A DNA stretch of 64,000 nucleotides from assembly GCA_034675505.1 (NCBI GenBank), contig JAUCDD010000027.1, positions 62,001 through 126,000 on the forward strand. The letters run 5' to 3'. Numbering within the stretch: position 1 is the stretch's first letter; each line of letters starts with the position of its first letter. This DNA comes from Melaminivora sp034675505. GTDB lineage: Bacteria > Pseudomonadota > Gammaproteobacteria > Burkholderiales > Burkholderiaceae_C. The position numbers were made by a program, and so were the translations under genes. Positions 16,620 to 24,161 of this stretch are shown in pieces. The notes beneath the pieces are model-generated. The model made no database searches. It saw only the letters and a program-made list of their open reading frames with translations, and was not told the origin of the DNA.

Positions 16620-17216
16620 TCAGGGCGCGCGGCGCGGCTCGAACTCCACCACCAGCCCGGCTGCCGTGACCCGGATGCGCCCCGGCTGCAGGCCCAGGCC
16701 GTCGGCCAGCGCCAGGTCGCCCGGGCGCAGCTGGTGCAGCACCAGGCCGTCCAGCGCCTGCTGCGCCAGGCGTGCGCCCTGGCGCGCCAGCAGCTCCGAC
16801 AGCGCCGGCGGCAGGCCCTGCACGCTCAGGGCGTTGACCTGCAGCCGGTCGGTGCGGATGCTGCGGTCGGCGGGCTCGTAGCGCAGGCCGAAGTCCACGT
16901 CCAGCGAGCCCTGCGGCTGGCGGCCCTGCAGCAGCAGCCCCAGCGCCTGCACGTCGATGACGGCGTTGAGCTGGTCGCGCTGCGGGCGCAGCGCCAGCTG
17001 CGGGGTCTGCAGCTGCAGCTCCAGCAGCCCGGCCAGCGGGTAGCGGCGCGGAAAGCGCCCGGCCAGGGCCTGTTGCAGCTCGGCCAGGCCGACGGTGTAG
17101 CGCGGCGCGGCGGCGCTGGCGCAGCCGGGCAGGCAGGCCAGCGCCGCCAGTGCGGCGCCGCTCGCGCCGGCCCAGGCCAGGGCGCGGCGGCGCGTGGGGC
17201 AGGGTGCAGGGGTCAT
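16620..17216 (-). CDS. DUF1439-family lipoprotein
   Basis: A 198-residue predicted outer- or inner-membrane lipoprotein. The N-terminus TRRRALAWAGASGAALAALA leads to a lipobox LPGC. The mature part (YTVGLAELQQALAGRFPRRY ... LELQLQTPQLALRPQRDQL ... VQALGLLLQGRQPQGSLDVD) has the alternating-strand pattern of the YceB/DUF1439 family, a beta-taco fold that may bind lipids. Its start overlaps the stop of tapT by four bases (ATGA), so it is co-translated with that gene. Confidence 0.82.
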   Translation of the reverse strand: MTPAPCPTRRRALAWAGASGAALAALACLPGCASAAAPRYTVGLAELQQALAGRFPRRYPLAGLLELQLQTPQLALRPQRDQLNAVIDVQALGLLLQGRQPQGSLDVDFGLRYEPADRSIRTDRLQVNALSVQGLPPALSELLARQGARLAQQALDGLVLHQLRPGDLALADGLGLQPGRIRVTAAGLVVEFEPRRAP

Positions 17217-18028
17217 GGTGCGGGTGAGGCAAGGGGTGCCAAGGGGGCAAGGGGGTGGCGGCTGGCGTGGGCGGACGCCGCCCGCGCCGCCAGGCGCTGG
17301 TGCGCGGCGCTGTCCGGCTGCGCCGGGCGCTGCTGGCGCGCCTGCTCGTAGCGCTCGGCGAACACATCCAGCCAGGCCTGCAGCAGCGCTGCGGCGGCGG
17401 CGTCGCCGGCCAGCTCCAGGCAACGCGCCGCCACTTCGCTGGTACACCACTGCGCGTCCTGGCTGGCGCGGCGCAGCCGGTAGCGCGAGGGCGCGCCGCC
17501 GCTCAGGCCCAGCACCGGGAAGCGCTGCAGGTAGGGGCTGCGGTGGAACATCTTGCGCGCCTCGGCCCAGGTGCCGTCCAGCAGCACGAACAGCGGCCGC
17601 GGCCCGGCAGCGGCTGCGGCTGCAGGCGCCAGCGCGGCCTCGGCCAGCACGCGTTCGGCGGGCAGGCCATCGGCCGGGAACACCACGCACGGCTGCCACT
17701 GCGGCTGCTGCAGCAGCGCCAGCAGGGCGGCATCGACGCTGGTGCGCGCCCAGCCGAAGGCGTAGGTGTCGGCCACCACGTCGGCGACCAGCCAGCCGGT
17801 GTTGCTGGGCTTGAGCGGCTCGATGTCGTGCATCAGCAGGCATACGCCGGCGCGCGTGGACAGCGGCCGGCGCAGCGCGCAGGTGCAGTGGCTGGCCACC
17901 AGGCGGCAGCCCGCGCAGTGCACCCGGCGCGAGCCGCCGCGCGCTGCAAACGGCTTGCTGGAGCGCGCCAGGCGTGCGCCGGCAAGCCGGGCCACGGCGT
18001 GCGGGGGAATGGCTTCGTTTTGGGTCAT
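17213..18028 (-). CDS. tapT: tRNA-uridine aminocarboxypropyltransferase (DTW domain)
   Basis: TapT transfers the aminocarboxypropyl group from S-adenosylmethionine to U47 in the variable loop of tRNA. The protein has a Cys-rich N-terminal zinc knuckle (VHCAGCRLVASHCTCAL), LLMHDIEPLKPSNTGWL and the family-defining DGTW (LLDGTWAEARKM), followed by YRLRRASQDAQWCTSEVAA. Its 271 residues match the family, with an Ala/Pro-rich C-terminal tail beyond residue 235. It overlaps the DUF1439 gene by four bases. Repeat A copy 5 lies directly upstream. Confidence 0.87.
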   Translation of the reverse strand: MTQNEAIPPHAVARLAGARLARSSKPFAARGGSRRVHCAGCRLVASHCTCALRRPLSTRAGVCLLMHDIEPLKPSNTGWLVADVVADTYAFGWARTSVDAALLALLQQPQWQPCVVFPADGLPAERVLAEAALAPAAAAAAGPRPLFVLLDGTWAEARKMFHRSPYLQRFPVLGLSGGAPSRYRLRRASQDAQWCTSEVAARCLELAGDAAAAALLQAWLDVFAERYEQARQQRPAQPDSAAHQRLAARAASAHASRHPLAPLAPLASPAP

Positions 18029-18030
18029 TT

Positions 18031-18086
18031 GTGGCGCCAGCCGGCGTGTATCAATGGTTTGTAGCTATCAATTTTGCTATTGATCG
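18031..18086 (-). repeat. Dispersed repeat A, copy 5
   Basis: The reverse complement reads AATAGCAAAATTGATAGCTA, then ACACGCCGGCTGGCGCCAC. It occupies the whole gap between the GST gene and tapT. This copy shows the AT-rich palindromic half (ATAGCAAAATTGATAGCTA) most clearly. Confidence 0.78.
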
Positions 18087-18090
18087 GCGG

Positions 18091-18789
18091 TCATCCGCGC
18101 GCTGGGATTGTCAGCCCGCGCTGCACCGCCGGGCGGTCCAGGAAGTTGGCCAGCACGCGCTGCACCTGCCGGAAGTCGCCAATGCCCACCAGCTCGCCCG
18201 CGCCATAGAACTCGACCAGGTTGCGCACCATGGGCAGCACGGCGATGTCGGCGACGGTGTAGTCCTCGCCCATGATCCAGGCCTGGTCCTTCAGGCGCTC
18301 GTCCAGCACGCCCAGCAGGCGGCGGGTTTCGCGCGCGTAGCGGTCGCGCGGGCGCTTGTCCTCCCAGTCCTTGCCGTCGAACTTGGTGAAAAAGCCCAGC
18401 TGGCCAAACATGGGGCCCACGCCGCCAACCTGCCAGAACAGCCATTGCAGCGTCTCGTAGCGTTCTAGCTCGTCCCTGGGCAGCAGTTCGCCTGTCTTGT
18501 CCGCCAGATAGACCAGGATGGCGCCGGATTCGAACAGCGCGACCTGCCGCCCACCCGGGCCGTTCGGGTCGATGATGGCCGGGATCTTGTTGTTCGGATT
18601 CAGGCTGAGGAAGGCGGGCGAGTGCTGGTCGTCCCGGGCGAAGTCCACCAGGTGCGGTTCGTAGTCCAGCCCGGTCTCCTCCAGCATGATCGACACCTTC
18701 ACGCCGTTGGGCGTGTTGAGCGAGTACAGCTGCAGCACGTCGGGGTTGCGGGCGGGCCACTTGGCGGTGATGGGGTGGTAGATGGGCAT
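18091..18789 (-). CDS. Glutathione S-transferase family protein (YfcG/YghU-like)
   Basis: A 232-residue cytosolic GST. The thioredoxin-fold N-terminal domain has LQLYSLNTPNGVKVSIMLEE with the TPNG active-site motif typical of Nu-class (YfcG/YghU) GSTs, then NPNNKIPAIIDPNG and the glutathione-binding LFESGAILVYLAD. The helical C-terminal domain has LFWQVGGVGPMFGQLGFF and YTVADIAVLPMV. Nu-class enzymes act as disulfide-bond or peroxide reductases. A GAGGAG ribosome-binding site precedes the ATG. Confidence 0.92.
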   Translation of the reverse strand: MPIYHPITAKWPARNPDVLQLYSLNTPNGVKVSIMLEETGLDYEPHLVDFARDDQHSPAFLSLNPNNKIPAIIDPNGPGGRQVALFESGAILVYLADKTGELLPRDELERYETLQWLFWQVGGVGPMFGQLGFFTKFDGKDWEDKRPRDRYARETRRLLGVLDERLKDQAWIMGEDYTVADIAVLPMVRNLVEFYGAGELVGIGDFRQVQRVLANFLDRPAVQRGLTIPARG

Positions 18790-19023
18790 GGCGTGGCTCC
18801 TCGGGCAGGCGAATGAGTCGGGGAACGGACACAGCTGCCCACTGTAGGCAAAGAAGGCGCCGAGCGCACGCGCCGGCAGGCCGCTCGCGGCGCCGGGCGG
18901 CAGCGCGCACGGGTGCCGTCCGACACGCGCGCCGGGCATCGGCGGGCAGCATGCCGCAAGCGGCTGCGCAAGGCGTGCCGCGCCCGCATACTCCCCTTGG
19001 CCAGCACCACACAGCAAAACCCC

Positions 19024-19998
19024 ATGTCCGACACGCACAACCACGGCGCAGGCGCCAGCGAATCGCAACTGAAGAAAGCCCTGGCGCTGACGGGCGCCTT
19101 CCTGGTCGTGGAGGTGGCGGGCGGGCTGTGGAGCGGCAGCCTGGCGCTCTTGTCCGACGCCGCGCACATGCTGACCGACGTGGTGGCGCTGGCGATCGCC
19201 CTGCTGGCCGTGCGCATCGGCCGGCGCGCGGCGGACGATCAGCGCACCTTCGGCTATGCGCGCTTCGAGATCCTGGCCGCGGCCTTCAACGCGCTGCTGC
19301 TGTTCGCCGTGGCCGGCTACGTGCTGTACGAGGCCTGGCGGCGCTTCTACGAGCCAGCCGAGGTGCAGTCCGTGGCCATGCTGGTGGTGGCCGCGGCGGG
19401 GCTGGTCATCAACCTGGTCAGCATGCGCCTGCTGGCCGCTGGCCGTGACCACAGCCTGAACGTCAAGGGCGCGTACCTGGAGGTGTGGGCCGACCTGCTG
19501 GGCTCGGTGGGCGTGATCGCCGGCGCCATCGTCATCTGGCTCACCGGCTGGGTGTGGGTGGACACGCTGGTGGCCGTGGCCATCGGCCTGTGGGTGCTGC
19601 CGCGCACCTGGGTGCTGCTGGGCGAGAGCGTGAACGTGCTGCTGGAGGGCGTGCCGCGCGGCATCTCGCTGCCCGAGGTGCGCAGCGCCCTGGCCGAACA
19701 TCCGGGCGTGGCCAGCGTGCACGAGCTGCACGTGTGGAGCCTGACCAGCGGGCAGATCAGCCTGACGGCCCACGTCGTGAACGCGCCGCCGACGCACCCG
19801 CAGGAGCTGCTGGTGCAGCTGCGCGCGATGCTGGCCGGGCGCTTCGCGCTGCACCACACCACGCTGCAGGTGGAGGCGCAGGCCTGCGAGCTGGCGGGCG
19901 AGGTGCACAGCTTTGGCGGCGCCGCTGCAGGCCACGGGCAGGCCGGCCACGGCCACGGCGCCGTGCCAGGCCAGGCGCCAGGCGCGCACGCTCACTGA
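19024..19998 (+). CDS. Cation diffusion facilitator (CzcD/ZitB-like metal exporter)
   Basis: A 324-residue inner-membrane metal/proton antiporter. Six transmembrane helices are visible between residues 20 and 205. TM2 carries LLSDAAHMLTDVVALAIALL (HxxxD site) and TM5 carries AYLEVWADLLGSVGVIAGAI (the second HxxxD position reads E-VWAD). The cytoplasmic domain has VASVHELHVWSLTSGQISLT, characteristic of the zinc branch. A His-rich end (HGQAGHGHGAVPGQAPGAHAH, two short pieces) and an N-terminal HNH may buffer metal. Zinc, possibly with cobalt or cadmium, is the likely substrate. Confidence 0.92.
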   Translation: MSDTHNHGAGASESQLKKALALTGAFLVVEVAGGLWSGSLALLSDAAHMLTDVVALAIALLAVRIGRRAADDQRTFGYARFEILAAAFNALLLFAVAGYVLYEAWRRFYEPAEVQSVAMLVVAAAGLVINLVSMRLLAAGRDHSLNVKGAYLEVWADLLGSVGVIAGAIVIWLTGWVWVDTLVAVAIGLWVLPRTWVLLGESVNVLLEGVPRGISLPEVRSALAEHPGVASVHELHVWSLTSGQISLTAHVVNAPPTHPQELLVQLRAMLAGRFALHHTTLQVEAQACELAGEVHSFGGAAAGHGQAGHGHGAVPGQAPGAHAH

Positions 19999-20032
19999 GC
20001 GGGCGGCGCCTGCCGGCGCCTGGGCGCAGCGC

Positions 20033-20425
20033 TCAGCCCGCCTTGGCCGGGCGGTGCAGCAGGCAGACCTTGTTGCCCGCCGGGTCGCGCAAATACGCCA
20101 GGTACAAGCCGCCAGCGGCCTTGTCGCCGCGCCAGCCGGGCGGGTCTTCGCAGGTCGTCCCGCCCGCGGCCACGCCGGCAGCGTGCGCCGCATCGGCCTG
20201 CTCGGTAGAGACGGCGGCAAAGCCGATGGTGCTGCCGTTGCCGTGGCAGGAGGGCTCGCCGTTGATGGGCGCGGTGATGCCGAAGGTGTTGCCGCCATGG
20301 CGCCAGAAGGTGCGGCCCTTGGGGTCGGTGAAGCCGGGCTTGACGTCCAGCGCGCCCAGGAGGGCGTCGTAGAACTTGCGGGATTGGTCGAGGTCGCTCG
20401 CGCCGAGCATGACATGGCTGAACAT
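20033..20425 (-). CDS. VOC-family (glyoxalase-like) protein
   Basis: A 130-residue single VOC domain of the glyoxalase/bleomycin-resistance/dioxygenase superfamily. MFSHVMLGASDLDQSRKFYD is the first beta-alpha-beta-beta-beta unit; LAYLRDPAGNKVCLLHRPAK is the last, containing the usual DPdGN turn. It probably acts in detoxification or small-molecule modification. The substrate cannot be deduced. It converges with the CDF gene. Confidence 0.87.
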   Translation of the reverse strand: MFSHVMLGASDLDQSRKFYDALLGALDVKPGFTDPKGRTFWRHGGNTFGITAPINGEPSCHGNGSTIGFAAVSTEQADAAHAAGVAAGGTTCEDPPGWRGDKAAGGLYLAYLRDPAGNKVCLLHRPAKAG

Positions 20426-20639
20426 GGGTGTGTCTCTCCTGATTGAAAAGGCCGGTGCAAACCGGCCGGCGCCATCGTAGTACGCAGGCCGTGCCGCTGC
20501 GGTCACCTGCGGGTCTGCGGGGCGGCGGCGGGCGCCTGTCCGGCCGACTACCCGCGCATGGCCCCTCGTCCCACGCGCGCCCGCCAGGGCCGCTCCTACG
20601 ATGGGCTTTTTCCACCACCCCTTCCCGAAGGAGCCACCC

Positions 20640-20846
20640 ATGAGCGTCGCCAAGGTCATCGAAATCAGTTCCACCAGCTCCAAGAGCTTCGAGGACGCCA
20701 TCGCCAGCGGCATCCACAACGCGTGCAGGGACGTCAACAGCGTCCGCGGCGCCTGGATCAAGGAACAGAAGGTGGCCGTGGAGGGCGGCCGCGTGACGGC
20801 CTATCGCGTCAACATGCAAGTGACGTTCGTGGAAGAATCGGCCTGA
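20640..20846 (+). CDS. Dodecin (flavin-binding protein)
   Basis: A 68-residue dodecin that assembles into a hollow dodecamer and stores flavins. MSVAKVIEISSTSSKSFEDA, then WIKEQKVAVEGGRVTAYRVN and MQVTFVEE match the family along its whole length, including the flavin-stacking Trp in GAWIKEQKV. An AAGGAG ribosome-binding site is six bases upstream of the ATG at 20640. Confidence 0.95.
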   Translation: MSVAKVIEISSTSSKSFEDAIASGIHNACRDVNSVRGAWIKEQKVAVEGGRVTAYRVNMQVTFVEESA

Positions 20847-20854
20847 CACCCCAC

Positions 20855-20878
20855 GCGCAGCGCCCCAGGGCGCTGCGC
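20855..20878 (+). terminator. Hairpin after the dodecin gene
   Basis: A perfect 11-base inverted repeat (GCGCAGCGCCC / GGGCGCTGCGC) with a two-base loop lies eight bases after the dodecin stop. There is no T run, so it may be a weak terminator or an mRNA-stabilising hairpin. Confidence 0.5.
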
Positions 20879-20994
20879 GCTGGTTCACTCCCTCCTTCCC
20901 TCACTCACTTCCCCGCCGGCCTTGGTCGATGGCCGGAGCAAGCGCCGCATTGCGCGCTTGACCGCCCACCGGGCGCCGCGTTTGCGCAGCACCC

Positions 20995-22308
20995 ATGGCC
21001 CCGCCCAGCGACCCCCCGCCTCCCGGGGCTTCCCATCCCCGCCCCGCGCCGCAAGGCAGCGTTTTCCGCCACGCCGGCTTTGCTGCCTTCCTGAGCGCCC
21101 GCGTGGTGGCCGTCGTCGCCACCCAGGTGCAGGCCGTGGTGGTCGCCTGGCAGGTGTACGACCTGACGCGCGAGCCCCTGGCGCTGGCCTGGGTCGGGCT
21201 GGCGCAGTTCCTGCCCATGCTGGGGCTGTTGTTGCCTGCGGGCGATCTGATCGACCGCTTCGACCGCCGCCGCATCCTGGGCTGGAGCTGGTCGGTGGGG
21301 GCGCTGTGCAGCGCGCTCCTGTGGTGGCTGGCGGGCCACGGGGCGGGCAGCGTCGCGGGCATCTATGCCGTGCTGGTGCTGTATGGCTGCACGCGCGCGT
21401 TCTCGGGGCCCGCGCTGCAGAGCCTGCTGCCGCAGGTCGTGCCGCGCGGCCAGCTGGCGCAGGCAATCGCCGCCAACAGCATGCTGATGCGCGGCGCGGC
21501 CGTGGGCGGGCCGTTGCTGGGCGGGCTGTTGTACGCGCTGGGCGGCGGGCGGCTGACCTATGCGGTGTGCTGCGCCTGCTTCATGCTGGGCGTGCTGTTG
21601 CTGCGCCGCGTCACCGTGTCCCATGCCTCGCCGCGCGGGCCGGCGCCGGGCAGCATGGCCGAGCGCTTCGGCGCCGGCATCACCTTCATCCGCACGCGGC
21701 CCATCATCCTGGGCACCATTTCGCTGGATTTGTTCGCCGTGCTGCTGGGCGGGGTGGTGGCGCTCTTGCCCATCTACGCGCAGGAGGTGCTGCACGTGGG
21801 CCCCGCCGGCCTGGGCGCGCTGCGCAGCGCCATGGCGGTGGGCGAGGTGGGCATGGGGCTGCTTTTGAGCGTGCGGCCGATTTCGCGCCACGTGGGGCGC
21901 ACCATGTTCGCCGCGGTGGCGGTGTTCGGCGCGGCCAACCTGGTGTTCGCGCTGTCGCACTGGTTCTGGCTGTCGTGCCTGATGCTGGGAATAGCCGGCG
22001 CGGCCGACATGGTGAGCGTGAACATCCGCGGCACGCTGGTGCAGTTCTCCACGCCGGATGCCATGCGCGGGCGGGTGAACGCGGTCAACATGCTGTTCAT
22101 CGGCTCGTCCAACGAGCTGGGCGAGTTCCGCGCCGGCACCAGCGCGGCGTGGCTGGGGGCGGTGCCGGCGGCGGTGCTGGGCGGGGTGTGCACGCTGGGG
22201 GTGGTGGCGGCGTGGATGAAGGTGTTTCCGCTGCTGCGGCGGGTGGATCGGTTTGAGGAGGCGGCGCGGGCAAGCGCCGCGCCGGAGCTGGCAGGCAGCG
22301 GGCGTTGA
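20995..22308 (+). CDS. MFS transporter (EntS/DHA3-like exporter)
   Basis: A 437-residue major facilitator with 10-12 membrane helices. The region between TM2 and TM3 (LPAGDLIDRFDRRRILGWSW) holds the MFS motif A variant; the N-terminus is Pro-rich. The pattern resembles the enterobactin-exporter/macrolide-efflux group (PF05977-like, TMs such as VVATQVQAVVVAWQVYDLT and FLPMLGLLLPAGDL). The substrate is unknown and there are no siderophore genes nearby. The start at ATG 20995 (MAPPSDPPPPGA) is the most upstream in frame. Confidence 0.88.
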   Translation: MAPPSDPPPPGASHPRPAPQGSVFRHAGFAAFLSARVVAVVATQVQAVVVAWQVYDLTREPLALAWVGLAQFLPMLGLLLPAGDLIDRFDRRRILGWSWSVGALCSALLWWLAGHGAGSVAGIYAVLVLYGCTRAFSGPALQSLLPQVVPRGQLAQAIAANSMLMRGAAVGGPLLGGLLYALGGGRLTYAVCCACFMLGVLLLRRVTVSHASPRGPAPGSMAERFGAGITFIRTRPIILGTISLDLFAVLLGGVVALLPIYAQEVLHVGPAGLGALRSAMAVGEVGMGLLLSVRPISRHVGRTMFAAVAVFGAANLVFALSHWFWLSCLMLGIAGAADMVSVNIRGTLVQFSTPDAMRGRVNAVNMLFIGSSNELGEFRAGTSAAWLGAVPAAVLGGVCTLGVVAAWMKVFPLLRRVDRFEEAARASAAPELAGSGR

Positions 22309-22343
22309 ACCTCGCTGCGGCCCGCAACTGGCAGACGCGGTGA

Positions 22344-22397
22344 ATACGGCCCATATACGCCGCACATTTTGCGGCGAATAAGCCGCACAATCGCCGC
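22344..22397 (+). promoter_or_regulatory. Promoter/operator-like leader of the fic locus
   Basis: The 54 bases before the fic ATG contain GCCGCAC twice and a GCCGCAT at the start codon, with a GCCGCACATTTTGCGGC inverted repeat between them. The AT-rich TATACG and GCGAATAAG segments would suit -10 boxes. The arrangement suggests a local autoregulatory operator. No ribosome-binding site is seen. Confidence 0.4.
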
Positions 22398-23530
22398 ATG
22401 TGGTCCGAAAAAGCCCCCCGCCGCCGCACCTATCTCTGGCAACGCCCCGACTGGCCGCAATGGCGGTTCGACGCCGCCGCGCTGGCGGCCCCTCTGGCCG
22501 AGGTGCATCGCGCCCAGGGCCATCTGGCCGGGCGCATGGCCAGCGTCGGGCTGGCGCAGCGCGACCAGGCTACCTTGCAGGCGCTGACGCAGGAGGCCGT
22601 CACCACCAGCGCCATCGAAGGCGAAGCCCTGAGCCTGGACATCGTGCGTTTCTCCATCGCCCGCCGCCTGGGCGTGGACATCGGCGCGCTGGCGCCCGCG
22701 GACCGGCACGTGGACGGCGTGGTGGACATGGTGCTGGACGCCACCCAGCGCTTCGACCAGCCCCTGACGGCCGAGCGCCTGTTCGGCTGGCACGCCGCGC
22801 TGTTCCCCACGGGCTACAGCGGGCGGGTGCGCATCCAGACCGGCGCCTGGCGCAACGATGCCGGCGGGCCGATGCAGGTCGTCTCCGGCCCCGTGGGGCG
22901 CGAGAAGGTGCACTACGAGGCGCCCCCCGCCGCCGCCCTGGCGCAGGAGACCGCCGCCTTCCTGCAATGGTTCAACGCCGCGCCCAGGGGCGACGCCATC
23001 GTGCATGCCGGGCTGGCGCATCTGCTGGCTGGTCACGCTGCACCCGTTCGACGATGGCAATGGCCGCGTCAGCCGCGCCGTGGGCGACATGGCGCTGGCC
23101 CGCGCCGAGGGCAGCGCCCAGCGCTTCGACAACCGCTTAGCGCCCATATTCAGCGCGAGCGCAAGCAGTACTACGACCAGCTGGAGGCCACGCAGCGCGG
23201 CACGCTGGACGTCACGCCCTGGCTGGCGTGGTTCCTGGGTTGCCTGCTGCGCGCCGTGCAGGGCGCAGAAGGGGCTCGTTTGCTGATGTGCTGGACAAGG
23301 CCCGGTTCTGGCAGCGCTGGGCCGACGTGCCGATGAACGCGCGGCAGACGCTGGTGCTGAACCGCGTGCTGGACGGCATGGAGGGCAAGCTGAACAACTC
23401 CCGGCGGGCGGCGACTGCCAAGTGCTCGGCAGACACCGCGCTGCGGGATATCAATGATTTGCTGGCCAAGGGCGTGCTGGCGAAGCAGGAAGGCGGGGGG
23501 CGCAATACCGCCTACATCCTGGTCGAATAA
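22398..23530 (+). pseudogene. Fic-family (AMPylation-type) protein with DUF4172 domain, disrupted by three frameshifts
   Basis: The parts of a class II Fic enzyme are all present but in different frames. Frame one encodes the DUF4172 domain (TYLWQRPDWPQWRFDAAAL), the inhibitory-helix motif TSAIEGE and the flap region up to GLAHLL near 23028. The catalytic loop HPFDDGNGR is in a second frame (about 23028-23137). QRERKQYYDQLEATQRGTLD returns to the first frame. The C-terminal winged-helix region (LVLNRVLDGMEGKLNNSRRA ... GGGRNTAYILVE) is in the third frame from about 23275. The catalytic His, Asp/Asn and Arg are intact at residue level. With three separate breaks the locus is most likely a pseudogene. 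Confidence 0.85.
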
Positions 23531-23586
23531 GGCTCAAGCCCTTGCCTGGCAATCTCAGGCAGCTATCAGTTTTGCGGGGGCCCCAC
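23522..23586 (-). repeat. Dispersed repeat A, copy 6
   Basis: The reverse complement reads GCAAAACTGATAGCTGCCTG, a shortened middle and GGCTTGAGCC. It lies across the 3' ends of the fic pseudogene and the convergent DUF4124 gene, providing the last residues and the stop of the latter. Confidence 0.65.
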
Positions 23587-23932
23587 GCCTGCTTCCAACA
23601 CCCGTCAGCCCGGGGGAGGGCAACGTGGTAATGGCTCCGTCCACGGGCATCTCCTGGCCGCCTGCCGGGCAGGGCTGGTCGGTATAAATCGTGTGCCCGT
23701 CGCGCACGCACTTGCGCGGCTGCGGAGCCGGTGTGGCGCCCGCAGCGCCAGCGCTTCGCTTGGGCGTGGGCAGCGTCCCGGGGCCGGGGCGCGTGGCGCG
23801 GCGCCAGGCGTGCTCGGCCCAGGGGCCGGCGTGGGGCAGCCACTGCTCAGCCGTCCACCAGGCCGCCACGGCGCCGGCCACAGTCAGCACGGCCAGGGCC
23901 GTCCAGGCGGCGCGTTCACGGGGGCTGCGCAT
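23555..23932 (-). CDS. DUF4124-domain protein, membrane-anchored
   Basis: A 125-residue protein with one N-terminal membrane anchor (AAWTALAVLTVAGAVAAWWT). A DUF4124-like motif follows around residues 73-95 (KCVRDGHTIYTDQPCPAG), where the two Cys and the 'YTDQPCP' core are typical. DUF4124 proteins are envelope-associated in proteobacteria and their function is unknown. The C-terminal residues APAKLIAA and the stop codon come from repeat A copy 6. Confidence 0.75.
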   Translation of the reverse strand: MRSPRERAAWTALAVLTVAGAVAAWWTAEQWLPHAGPWAEHAWRRATRPGPGTLPTPKRSAGAAGATPAPQPRKCVRDGHTIYTDQPCPAGGQEMPVDGAITTLPSPGLTGVGSRRGAPAKLIAA

Positions 23933-23960
23933 GGGGCGGATGGAGGCTGGCGGCAGATGG

Positions 23961-24161
23961 TCAGCGCGAGCGCTGCGTGCCGACGTTCACGTCCACCGCG
24001 CCGAATACGGTGACGCCGCTGGCGTCGCCCTGCTGGCTGCCGGGTGCGCCGGATTGGCGCGCGCCGCTGCCCGTGGCCGTGCAGCCGGCCAGGGCGGCGG
24101 CGATGCTCAGGGCGGCCAGCACGGCGGCGGCGGGCCGCGCCAGTGCTGCTGCCAGCTTCAA
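23961..24161 (-). CDS. Candidate small lipoprotein overlapping the 3' end of topB
   Basis: Starting at TTG 24161, the frame encodes about 66 residues: a positively charged start, a hydrophobic segment (VLAALSIAAALA), a lipobox LAGC, and a Gly/Ser/Gln-rich mature part ending SGVTVFGAVDVNVG. This is a complete small lipoprotein. The TTG overlaps the TGA that topB would use if the G run were one base shorter (TTGA), a standard coupled arrangement. As the sequence stands it is fused in frame to topB. Function unknown. Confidence 0.5.
   Translation of the reverse strand: MKLAAALARPAAAVLAALSIAAALAGCTATGSGARQSGAPGSQQGDASGVTVFGAVDVNVGTQRSR

Noticed and set aside
22344..22397. A CRISPR-like or iteron array before the fic pseudogene
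   Set aside because: The GCCGCAC units are only seven bases, few in number and unevenly spaced. An operator is the simpler reading.
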